In this document: piece after piece, positions 62,201 through 64,000 of the stretch
Layout of the letters: every line of letters begins with the position of its first letter
Numbering within the stretch: position 1 is the first letter of the stretch
DNA from: Axinella damicornis
Lineage: Eukaryota > Porifera > Demospongiae > Axinellida > Axinellidae
Assembly: GCA_963931865.1 (NCBI GenBank)
Contig: OZ007509.1
Span: 14,902,048-14,966,047 of the forward strand
Length of the DNA stretch: 64,000 bases
Direction: 5' to 3'
Made by a program: the position numbers and the translations under genes
Notes under the pieces: generated by a model
Seen by the model: the letters and a program-made list of their open reading frames with translations, nothing else
What the model was told of the DNA's origin: nothing
The model's database searches: none

Positions 62201-62276
62201 CACAGACGGGGAGCAATCTACTACATCCTTAGTTGCTCAGCTCCAGGTATCTACTGTATCTCCATGTACCACAAAG
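8734..62276 (+). CDS. IQGAP: IQGAP-family Ras GTPase-activating-like scaffold protein (spliced, partial at both ends, interrupted by an assembly gap)
   Basis: Fourteen exon pieces with GT-AG borders join in frame into the C-terminal half of an IQGAP. IQGAPs are cytoplasmic scaffolds that bind Cdc42/Rac1 through a catalytically inactive GAP-related domain and link them to actin, microtubule tips and adhesion complexes; that role is family knowledge. Seen here: the pre-GAP helix [16 protein letters not shown] (vertebrates have QLENDLNLMDIKIGLL), the end of the GAP-related domain (QGDI + [11 protein letters not shown]; vertebrates HQDAI...NDPIHELLDDL), a linker, then the RasGAP C-terminal region ending with [14 protein letters not shown] (vertebrates YTAARLHEKGVLLE). 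Most of the GAP-related domain lies at the N gap. The CH domain, IQ motifs and final exon(s) are not in view. Introns range from about 0.5 to 14 kb. Exon order and segment lengths agree with vertebrate IQGAP1 from memory, so I am confident of the family but not of the paralogue. Confidence 0.85.
9712..10136. repeat. 425-bp interspersed repeat, copy 1 (contains a MITE)
   Basis: It is nearly identical, and equal in length, to 16714-17138 with only a handful of substitutions, so the duplication is recent. Positions 9842-10090 are a copy of the CCGTAGTCGC MITE family, and the other 176 bp (for example tccgtgttgcaagtgacttgg) are seen only in these two copies. Confidence 0.9.
10459..11034. repeat. 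Minisatellite, 41- and 51-bp units
   Basis: About 12 copies of ccatgtcatccttcactgtc + tggggaccataccgctccta + gtctcatcc, with a shorter variant having ctctctaggg. Confidence 0.95.
11035..11305. mobile_element. 271-bp TIR element
   Basis: The left end atactgaggatttcaggttg and the right end caacctgaaatcctcagtat are exact complements. The arms continue to about 40 bp (gagatccatt / aatggatctt). No coding sequence inside. Confidence 0.85.
11697..12045. repeat. (CCCT)n tract before an IQGAP acceptor
   Basis: About 350 bp of C/T, much of it pure ccct repeats, ending at the acceptor of the 12053 exon. Confidence 0.95.
12053..12183 (+). CDS. IQGAP: IQGAP exon: coiled helix before the GAP-related domain
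   Basis: A strong acceptor (polypyrimidine run, ccccag) precedes the exon, and the donor is gag|gtgaga. The exon has 131 nt, enters in phase 1 and leaves in phase 0. It reads (V)[19 protein letters not shown] then [20 protein letters not shown] and ISVE. It is charged and predicted helical. The block L-E-x-D-L-x-x-x-D-x-K-I-x-L-L matches the most conserved stretch just before the IQGAP GAP-related domain. This exon was the key to recognising the family. The acceptor directly abuts a 350-bp (CCCT)n tract, which therefore supplies the pyrimidine tract of the splice site. Confidence 0.9.
12402..12435. repeat. Poly-G tract, 34 nt
   Basis: Uninterrupted G run. Confidence 0.95.
12982..13238. mobile_element. 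TA-target MITE, CCGTAGTCGCGCG family
   Basis: The right end cctaataacgcgcgactacgg is followed by TA and the left end is preceded by TA (12980-12981). The internal text matches the other copies. Confidence 0.85.
13649..13929. mobile_element. 281-bp palindrome, TAGCCTCG family
   Basis: Long arms meet near 13789 at aaacaggttttgcttag. The outer ends are tagcctctttcccag and ggggaacgaggcta, and the arms share gcttgcagtattgcaagcaa. It directly touches the MITE that starts at 13930. Confidence 0.85.
13930..14211. mobile_element. TA-target MITE, CCGTAGTCGCGCG family (best-preserved copy)
   Basis: The ends are ccgtagtcgcgcgttattag and its exact complement, with TA at both borders (13928-13929, 14212-14213). 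It contains the subterminal repeat ttataggcgcatatt. Confidence 0.9.
14761..14893. repeat. Long imperfect palindrome
   Basis: The arms gtaccgc...gagtgcactacg and cgtagtgc...gcggtac enclose an inner hairpin ggctaatatagc/gctatatttgcc. It shares its core (ctcgagaccac) with the palindrome at 23291-23540. Confidence 0.8.
15019..15208. repeat. 190-bp near-perfect palindrome
   Basis: The left arm contains gcagtgcattacggg and gggcaatctagttaacggtc, and the right arm contains their complements. The centre is near 15113. The GTTAAC and TCTAGATT-like cores keep the arms matched over almost the full length. Confidence 0.9.
16591..16617. repeat. Poly-C tract, 27 nt
   Basis: Uninterrupted C run, followed by a second one of about 12 nt at 16642. 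Confidence 0.95.
16714..17138. repeat. 425-bp interspersed repeat, copy 2
   Basis: Partner of 9712-10136. The MITE part is 16844-17092. It begins 40 bp after the end of a second poly-C tract. Confidence 0.9.
17823..17862. mobile_element. 40-bp minimal foldback, TAGCCTCG family
   Basis: The arms tagcctcattcccagg and cctgggaatgaggcta surround tcatgtgg. No flanking duplication could be seen. Confidence 0.75.
17958..17986. repeat. Poly-C tract, 29 nt
   Basis: Uninterrupted C run. Confidence 0.95.
18055..18106. mobile_element. 52-bp foldback with 9-bp target duplication
   Basis: The ends are tagcctcgttcacaggcc and tttgggaacgaggctc. TGCTGGTCA occurs exactly on both sides (18046-18054 and 18107-18115). 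Confidence 0.85.
18458..18728. mobile_element. TA-target MITE, CCGTAGTCGC family (diverged)
   Basis: TA at both borders, left end ctgtagtcgctcattattag. Internal text shared with the other copies. Confidence 0.8.
19150..20640. repeat. 1.5-kb minisatellite of 17-18 bp units with higher-order duplication
   Basis: Units vary around gtagctacgcttgggag. Variants (tgcacttgga, tatgctcgga) are arranged in blocks. A segment of about 490 bp starting ggtatactattaatactata (near 19602) is repeated near 20101, a second-order repeat. Confidence 0.95.
21089..21137 (+). CDS. IQGAP: IQGAP exon: linker into the GAP-related domain
   Basis: The exon lies between ttctgtcttcctgcag and CCTG|gtgagtg. It has 49 nt, enters in phase 0 and ends in phase 1. 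It reads [16 protein letters not shown](G) and continues the ISVE end of the previous exon, matching the position of vertebrate ITLQ-DVVSHSKKL... The sequence is poorly conserved here, as in other IQGAPs. Both splice sites are close to consensus, which carries most of the weight. Confidence 0.8.
21670..21698 (+). CDS. IQGAP: IQGAP mini-exon: start of the GAP-related region
   Basis: This 29-nt exon lies between ctctccatag and CAGAG|gtatgt. It enters in phase 1 and leaves in phase 0, and reads (G)SLKDLKHPE, comparable to G-LK-ALSKEKREKLE at the entry to the vertebrate GAP-related domain. Its frame fits both neighbours. It is the last coding piece before the pyrimidine belt and the run of N. Confidence 0.75.
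21770..22315. repeat. Pyrimidine belt against the assembly gap
   Basis: About 540 bp of almost only C and T on the + strand (irregular ctccctcc/cttcctcc units), running into the N run. Confidence 0.9.
22316..22515. other. IQGAP: Assembly gap (200 N) that hides most of the IQGAP GAP-related domain
   Basis: The gap is exactly 200 N, which suggests a placeholder of unknown real size. The IQGAP reading frame reaches the start of the GAP-related domain at 21698 and resumes at its very end at 22516. Vertebrate IQGAPs have about 370 residues (about 1.1 kb of coding sequence) between those two points, which cannot fit here. The left flank is about 530 bp of almost pure C/T sequence, a plausible cause of the break. 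Confidence 0.95.
22516..22528 (+). CDS. IQGAP: IQGAP exon, 3' tail only (5' part lost in the gap): end of GAP-related domain
   Basis: The first 13 bases after the N run read c-CAG-GGA-GAT-ATT followed by a consensus donor gtgagtcc. In this frame they give QGDI, in phase 0. Joined to the next exon they give [16 protein letters not shown], against HQDAI-APEHNDPIHELL in vertebrate IQGAP1. The short length makes this weak alone, but donor, phase and residues all fit together. Confidence 0.6.
23127..23157. repeat. Poly-G tract, 31 nt
   Basis: Uninterrupted G run. Confidence 0.95.
23291..23540. repeat. 250-bp palindrome
   Basis: The ends are atccggactagagctgttac and its exact complement. Inner arms share gcatattgc..atgcaa, tactagttaaagtac, atattgcac. 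Related in core to 14761-14893. Confidence 0.9.
23695..23773. mobile_element. 79-bp foldback with 9-bp target duplication
   Basis: The ends are taacctcgtttccagcc and ggcctgggaacgaggcta. GGCTGGGAG lies exactly on both sides (23686-23694, 23774-23782). Confidence 0.85.
23791..24059. mobile_element. TA-target MITE, CCGTAGTCGC family (diverged)
   Basis: TA at both borders. The ends are ccattgtcgctcattattgg and aatgagcgactgcag. It lies only 17 bp after the preceding foldback. Confidence 0.8.
25131..25345. repeat. Dispersed repeat, copy 1 (GGCGGCCAATGGGAAG family)
   Basis: Shares gcaatggcggccaatgggaa, ctctgccaccaaggtga and cccctaccggtag with segments at 33365, 37945 and 41825. Nature unknown; probably an old transposon. 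Confidence 0.6.
25399..25525 (+). CDS. IQGAP: IQGAP exon: C-terminal edge of GAP-related domain and linker
   Basis: The acceptor is cacccacatgcacag and the donor CCAG|gtgcgt. The exon has 127 nt, enters in phase 0 and leaves in phase 1. It reads [20 protein letters not shown] then [20 protein letters not shown] and SP(G). [11 protein letters not shown] corresponds to NDPIHELLDDL, and [11 protein letters not shown] to the vertebrate stretch KTEISLVLTSK. The upstream intron end is rich in CA/GCAC repeats. Confidence 0.9.
25641..25688. repeat. (TCTG)n microsatellite
   Basis: About 12 tetranucleotide units. Confidence 0.9.
26086..26130. repeat. Poly-C (28 nt) joined to (CA)n, just before an IQGAP acceptor
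   Basis: The composite tract ends about 25 bp before exon 26155-26258. Confidence 0.95.
26155..26258 (+). CDS. IQGAP: IQGAP exon: start of the RasGAP C-terminal region
   Basis: The acceptor ctttctcttccatag follows a 28-nt poly-C and a short (CA)n run. The donor is AGGATG|gtgagt. The exon has 104 nt, enters in phase 1 and leaves in phase 0. It reads (D)[20 protein letters not shown] then [25 protein letters not shown] aligns with the vertebrate helix TKKLIIDVIRNQ. Both splice sites are strong. Confidence 0.9.
26497..26885. repeat. 60-bp minisatellite
   Basis: About five copies of tctcctagccacactgaggt + ctgggaatgagcgcagtgat + gctacactcattccagtgcc. Confidence 0.9.
27471..27590 (+). mobile_element. 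tRNA-derived SINE, copy 1
   Basis: The head resembles a tRNA-Ser: box A tggtggagtgg and an anticodon arm tttgattgctaatcgaa. The tail gtccactcagctctatacc matches copy 2. Box B (ggttattggctc) is decayed. Confidence 0.6.
27880..28085. repeat. 26-bp minisatellite
   Basis: About eight units of ggctggtggtggcagcctgg + gaacga. The unit contains the GGGAACGAGGCT end of the foldback family, which may be its source. Confidence 0.9.
28089..28715 (+). mobile_element. Helitron/Helentron-like non-autonomous element, copy 1
   Basis: It starts ttaccccgcgcgcgcatgcg, a GC-rich hairpin closing with cgaagcggggt. It ends with hairpin gtgttc-tat-gaacac, then CT and CTAG followed by T. A 3' hairpin next to CTAG without terminal inverted repeats is the Helitron pattern. 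There is a second copy at 45864-46488. No Rep/helicase coding was seen. Confidence 0.65.
29060..29186 (-). mobile_element. tRNA-derived SINE, copy 2
   Basis: On the - strand: box A tggttgagtgg and box B ggttcaatccc at tRNA-like spacing, then a body ending gtctactcagctctaggcat, shared with copy 1. Confidence 0.65.
29550..29883. mobile_element. 334-bp hAT-like MITE with target duplication
   Basis: Ends agtgatgcaccgata and its near complement tatcggtgtatcactt. GTTAAATAT on both sides (29541-29549, 29884-29892) contains an 8-bp duplication as made by hAT elements. The inside carries repeated ttatcggtatcgg motifs. Confidence 0.8.
30948..31230. repeat. Degenerate tandem repeat, about 100-bp unit, 3 copies
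   Basis: Each unit starts ccactttgatgtcaaaattt and goes on with caagtgg, cactgctctta and ggttggact. The open frame across it is a product of the repeat. Confidence 0.8.
32245..32505. repeat. Imperfect tandem repeat, about 30-35 bp unit
   Basis: Units around gcttcagctgctgctccccg + attgcgtct, about eight copies. Confidence 0.85.
33365..33620. repeat. Dispersed repeat, copy 2, with triplicated tail
   Basis: Shares agtggccaatggaaagacaa and gtgtaatcagactctg with the family. The tail acatctttt-ccctcccagga is present three times in tandem (about 44 bp each, 33508-33620). Confidence 0.6.
37945..38050. repeat. Dispersed repeat, copy 3 (partial)
   Basis: Shares atggcggccaatgggaagac and actccaccaacagagtgagt with the other copies. 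Confidence 0.6.
38306..38951. mobile_element. 646-bp TIR element with 9-bp flanking duplication
   Basis: Inverted ends of about 50 bp (gtgaaaacccggaccggacc; ccggtctgggttttcac), built from CCGGA units. GATGAAAGC is present exactly on both sides (38297-38305, 38952-38960). No recognisable transposase. Confidence 0.8.
40726..40821 (+). CDS. IQGAP: IQGAP exon (probable): central part of the RasGAP C-terminal region
   Basis: This 96-nt open segment is phase 0 at both ends and fits between the 26258 and 47540 exons. It reads [20 protein letters not shown] then [12 protein letters not shown] and ends at a perfect donor, GGA|gtgagt. With it, the stretch from the LLMRLFRM helix to LKYQ is 89 residues, against 90 for the matching stretch of vertebrate IQGAP1; without it, 57. 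Residue identity is low, so the call rests on length, phase and donor. The acceptor (ggcaatttgctgag) is modest and the start could differ slightly. A 22-nt poly-C tract lies 27 bp downstream of the donor. Confidence 0.65.
40849..40870. repeat. Poly-C tract, 22 nt, just after a probable exon
   Basis: Uninterrupted C run that starts 27 bp after the 40821 splice donor. Confidence 0.95.
41825..42600. repeat. Dispersed repeat, copy 4, interrupted by a foldback
   Basis: The 5' part (gcaatggcagccaacgggaa, ccaccaccaaggtgagtt, atggtgtagtcagaatcc) ends at 41957 and the shared 3' part (ctcctaccggtag) resumes after 42578. The element at 41958-42569 sits between. Confidence 0.65.
41958..42569. mobile_element. 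612-bp foldback, TAGCCTCG family, 9-bp target duplication
   Basis: Ends tagcctcgttcccaggctct and ctgggaacgaggcta. GCTTTTCTC is exactly repeated on both sides (41949-41957, 42570-42578). It is the largest member with a clear non-homopolymer duplication, with about 450 bp of unique interior and no recognisable gene. Confidence 0.9.
45101..45215. repeat. Tandem duplication, 57-bp unit
   Basis: Two copies of tatgttgcacattgtggtgg + tgtgtcagtaggatgtataa + cctcatttccaggc. Confidence 0.9.
45864..46488 (+). mobile_element. Helitron/Helentron-like non-autonomous element, copy 2
   Basis: Same 5' hairpin and same end (gtgttctatgaacac-ctctag, then T) as 28089-28715, collinear throughout with small indels. 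Confidence 0.65.
47440..47531. repeat. (CA)n microsatellite ending at an IQGAP acceptor
   Basis: About 45 CA units; only cgtccacag separates them from exon 47540-47713. Confidence 0.95.
47540..47713 (+). CDS. IQGAP: IQGAP exon: RasGAP C-terminal region, helical part
   Basis: This is the largest exon seen, 174 nt (58 codons), phase 0 at both ends. It reads [40 protein letters not shown] and [18 protein letters not shown]. The segment [18 protein letters not shown] corresponds to LRTLEQTG..NKYQDILNEI in vertebrates. The acceptor cgtccacag sits directly after about 90 bp of uninterrupted (CA)n. The donor is ACC|gtaagt. An alternative acceptor 21 nt downstream (cttcatcag|TCT) would keep frame and drop seven residues. 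Confidence 0.9.
49931..49952. repeat. Poly-G tract, 22 nt
   Basis: Uninterrupted G run. Confidence 0.95.
51049..51158. repeat. Poly-C (27 nt) plus (CA)n/(CGCA)n, ending at an IQGAP acceptor
   Basis: The composite tract provides the cacgcag acceptor of exon 51160-51231. Confidence 0.95.
51160..51231 (+). CDS. IQGAP: IQGAP exon: RasGAP C-terminal region, coiled segment
   Basis: The exon has 72 nt, phase 0 at both ends, and reads [20 protein letters not shown] then SVHE. It aligns with vertebrate LRKAELAKLQQTLNALNKKA. The acceptor cacacacgcag is the end of a poly-C plus (CA)n/(CGCA)n tract, and the donor is GAG|gtaaaa. Using the cctag nine bases further on would shift the frame and hit a stop, so the chosen border is favoured. 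Confidence 0.8.
51369..51565. repeat. Cluster of foldback arms (GTTCCCAGGCC / GGCCTGGGAACAAGGC)
   Basis: Four tandem units of about 50 bp, each an inverted pair around ccccatggccgg. Looks like tandem amplification of a minimal foldback. Confidence 0.8.
53328..53362. repeat. (GT)n microsatellite
   Basis: About 17 GT units, followed by gagagagag. Confidence 0.95.
55148..55816. mobile_element. 610-bp foldback (55179-55788) inside a poly-C tract
   Basis: Ends agcctcggtcccaggctctc and its complement. The arms run for about 85 bp, including cgcgtaaaaagctgtcgact. Both sides are poly-C (31 and 28 nt), as if the element had split a C run and its 9-bp duplication were all C. Confidence 0.85.
56489..56525. 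mobile_element. Minimal foldback, TAGCCTCG family
   Basis: Arms tagcctcattcccaggcc and ggcctgggaatgaagcta around acgt. No clear duplication. A related, longer unit lies at about 56371-56435. Confidence 0.7.
58010..58725. repeat. Tandem repeat with 187-bp unit
   Basis: Units start acaggttctaggaatttccc at 58205 and 58392 and include cgctaccgctaccggacgtg, aaaaggttccacgtgagtta and gtgacctgtattgacgagag. Partial copies lie on both sides. Confidence 0.9.
59646..59697 (+). CDS. IQGAP: IQGAP exon: RasGAP C-terminal region
   Basis: A good acceptor, gcatgttttctgcag, precedes a 52-nt exon that enters in phase 0, ends in phase 1 at AAAG|gtgaga and reads [17 protein letters not shown]. Together with the next exon, [16 protein letters not shown] matches FYEEQINYYDTYIKTC of vertebrate IQGAPs, including spacing (55 against 53 residues from the KYQ motif). 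A (CA)n tract follows 40 bp after the donor. Confidence 0.9.
59738..59824. repeat. (CA)n microsatellite just after an IQGAP donor
   Basis: CA units with one ggc interruption, starting about 40 bp after the 59697 exon end. Confidence 0.95.
60666..60703 (+). CDS. IQGAP: IQGAP mini-exon: RasGAP C-terminal region
   Basis: This 38-nt exon sits between a long C/T tract ending in ctcccctcag and GAAGTG|gtaaga. It enters in phase 1 and leaves in phase 0, and reads (E)[12 protein letters not shown], the counterpart of TYIKTCLDNLKRK. Confidence 0.85.
61286..61398 (+). CDS. IQGAP: IQGAP exon: C-terminal conserved block
   Basis: The acceptor is ttcttctactgcag and the donor ACAAAG|gtacta. The exon has 113 nt, enters in phase 0 and leaves in phase 2. 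It reads [20 protein letters not shown] then [17 protein letters not shown](R). The block Y-x-x-x-x-L-x-x-x-G-V-x-L-E is the signature of the IQGAP C terminus (vertebrate YTAAKLHEKGVLLDIDDL). A C/T-rich stretch of about 200 bp starts just after the donor. Confidence 0.92.
61425..61620. repeat. C/T-rich tract (ctcctcctc units) after an IQGAP donor
   Basis: Nearly pure pyrimidine on the + strand. Reading frames through it are low-complexity. Confidence 0.9.
62114..62199. repeat. (CA)n microsatellite ending at an IQGAP acceptor
   Basis: About 43 CA units; only acacag separates them from exon 62206-62276. Confidence 0.95.
62206..62276 (+). CDS. IQGAP: IQGAP exon: near the C terminus (last one seen)
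   Basis: The acceptor is the end of an 85-bp (CA)n tract (acacaacacag). The exon enters in phase 2 and reads (R)[20 protein letters not shown] then YHK(G), ending in phase 1 at AAAG|gtgagc. It aligns with vertebrate NVTFDIIATEDVGIFDVRSKFLG. An internal gt at 62246 (CCAG|gtatct) would give a shorter exon in the same phase, but the longer form matches the family better. The donor and its surroundings are duplicated 98 bp downstream. The closing exon(s), expected to encode the NVNLLIxLLNKKFY-type end, were not found before 64000. Confidence 0.85.
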
Positions 62277-62455
62277 GTGAGCAGTTGTGAACGTAGAGCA
62301 CTGTTGCCATGGAAACATGCACATGTTCAGGCAGAACCTGTCACTATAGCAACATGACTCCATGTACCACAAAGGTGAGCAACAGTGAATCCTAGAACAC
62401 TGTTGCCATGGAAATATATGTGTTCTGGCTGAACCTGTTACAATAGTAGTAACAA
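62260..62455. repeat. IQGAP: 98-bp tandem duplication carrying the exon end and splice donor
   Basis: ctccatgtaccacaaaggtg and the following actgttgccatggaaa occur at 62260 and again at 62358. The donor AAAG|gtgagc is thus present at both 62277 and 62375. Reading on past the first donor meets a TGA within a few codons. Confidence 0.9.
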
Positions 62456-64000
62456 GACTCTATACTGTACTGTTTGACATGGAAACATGTACACATTGGG
62501 GCAAATTTTGGTGCAAGTAATAGTGAAAGTACTTTATGAGGTTGTGTACATAGGATACCAGAGTTCTAATTATATCACATAGGCACTAACTTCCCCCCAA
62601 ATTATACCAGACCTTTGTAACTATAGAGCTGGAAACTGGTATGAGACATAGGTAATGAGCTGTTTAACTGGATTGCATTGGTGCATGGTGGATTGATTGT
62701 ACTCACTGAGCATTGCAAATAAGCAAACTCTCAACTAGAGCTCGTTCACATTGAAAAACCTCTATCGTATTGGAGGTTACACAAATGACCAAGCTCTCAA
62801 CTAGAACACTTTATCGTTATGATGACACCCAATATGGTGAACAAATTGTATAATGAGGCCCCACGAAGAAGCGTTGGTGGAGCATTATGACTGCAATAAC
62901 ATCTAACCGCATAAATCACTTAACCACTTAAGGTACAGAAATGCCACAGAGCTACAACATTCATTAGCAAAATTCCTTCGCATTTCCTCCCTCACGGGAA
63001 GCTGAGCCACACTCTTGTGCCGTCTGTGTGATCATTCCTGTTTAATTATGCGGACAAGTGGTTGAGATTTTTGTGTTATCATTTATTCAAATCGTCTGCT
63101 ATGTGAAATGAGTGGATTCGTTAGTCTGTCTGAGAATTTACTTTTTTCAATAAGGTCAAACGTCAGGATGTTGGTGGACAGACATCTGCGTAAATAAGAA
63201 CTGGTTGCTATGGCAACCACCTGGTGTCTCTATGTCAACACAGAATAAGTACCAGTGATAGCTTCTCAAATGCAACTATTATGTACATGCAGATCCTGTG
63301 TGCAGGTCACATGCAAGTTATGTGTGGGTCACATGTAAGTCATATGCAGGTCACATGCAAGTTATGTGTGGGTCACATTTAAGCACGCCACACACGTCCT
63401 GCAGATTGAAATTCACAAGCAATTCTAGTACTAAGTTCAGGTACGGTGACTAAATTGGCATTAACGCATCCCTTCTTGGAGCCAGATGGTCGGTGGCGGG
63501 TTTGCCTGTTGGCCCCCACTCCCTGCCTCTTCTACCTCATTAGTGTGCTATGCTATCTCATAAGACCATTACAAAATTACTTTATTTCCTGTGCGTACAT
63601 GCTGCTAGTCTAGATGTTGATACCCTGGTTAATTTGACCAGAGGAAGTGTGGGCAGCCTGTCACCGCCACAGGAACTCTGTTCTGCTGTGTATGGGATGG
63701 TGAAGGCAAAAGAGCTGTGTCTTGAGTCATACCATTTTCTAGGAGGTTGACAAGTGACCCCGTATGCATGTCACTGTCACAATACGTGCTTTCAACCTCA
63801 AACTTTAGAAAACGTTATTGCTAGAACTTTAGTGAGGAGTGTGAGAAGTTACAAAGACGACTGTAAGTGAGGGAACACTCACAGTGTCATGTATTCTCAT
63901 TCCCAGATTGGTATGGGAATGGGATCTCATGTGTTGACTTGTGGGTCACCATGCATTATACAAATTCCTCCTGCCCTTAATCCTCTTGTTAAATTGTAGA
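62277..64000 (+). other. Right edge: intron after the last exon seen
   Basis: The stretch starts with the duplicated donor unit. A short tandem repeat of a 24-48 bp unit (cacatgcaagttatgtgtggg-like) lies at 63293-63380. I looked for the closing IQGAP exon in phase 1 and did not find it, so it should lie beyond 64000. Confidence 0.5.

Noticed and set aside
63550..63750. Candidate final IQGAP exon in an open frame near the right edge
   Set aside because: Neither the frame nor the residues fit the expected C-terminal end, and the acceptor near 63672 gives no family match.

Overview
The window reads as nuclear DNA of an animal, most likely an early-branching marine invertebrate; I favour a sponge but cannot prove it. 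The reasons are GT-AG introns, very small exons spread over tens of kilobases, dense miniature transposons, minisatellites, long poly-C tracts and (CA)n repeats, and the absence of any bacterial-type operon. All homology statements rest on memory of protein families; no alignment or database search was run.

One gene can be supported: an IQGAP-family scaffold protein on the + strand, running from about 8734 to at least 62276 and leaving the window at its right edge. Fourteen exon pieces were recognised. Every junction visible in the window keeps the reading frame: 8734-8805, 12053-12183, 21089-21137, 21670-21698, 22516-22528 (3' tail of an exon cut by the assembly gap), 25399-25525, 26155-26258, 40726-40821, 47540-47713, 51160-51231, 59646-59697, 60666-60703, 61286-61398 and 62206-62276. 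They follow IQGAP order: end of the IQ region and the helix before the GAP-related domain, the end of the GAP-related domain, the linker, and most of the RasGAP C-terminal region. Most of the GAP-related domain (about 370 residues in vertebrate relatives) falls at the 200-N gap at 22316-22515. The N-terminal CH domain and IQ motifs lie to the left of the window or were not recognised, and the last exon(s) should lie to the right.

The rest is intron or flank filled with repeats. Several families can be defined from their ends and target-site duplications: (i) foldback elements of 35-612 bp that begin and end with TAGCCTCG...CGAGGCTA and make 9-bp duplications (Mutator-like pattern); (ii) 250-290 bp elements with CCGTAGTCGCGCG ends at TA sites (Tc1/mariner-like pattern); (iii) two 625-bp copies with a GC-rich 5' hairpin and a 3' hairpin followed by CTAG, like Helitrons/Helentrons; (iv) a hAT-like 334-bp element; (v) tRNA-derived SINEs; and (vi) long palindromes near 14.8, 15.1 and 23.4 kb. 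Minisatellites occur at 1-111, 3.7-4.0, 6.7-7.2, 8.3-8.7, 10.5-11.0, 19.1-20.6, 26.5-26.9, 27.9-28.1, 30.9-31.2, 32.2-32.5 and 58.0-58.7 kb.

No rRNA or intact tRNA gene, CRISPR array, operon or complete second protein-coding gene was found.
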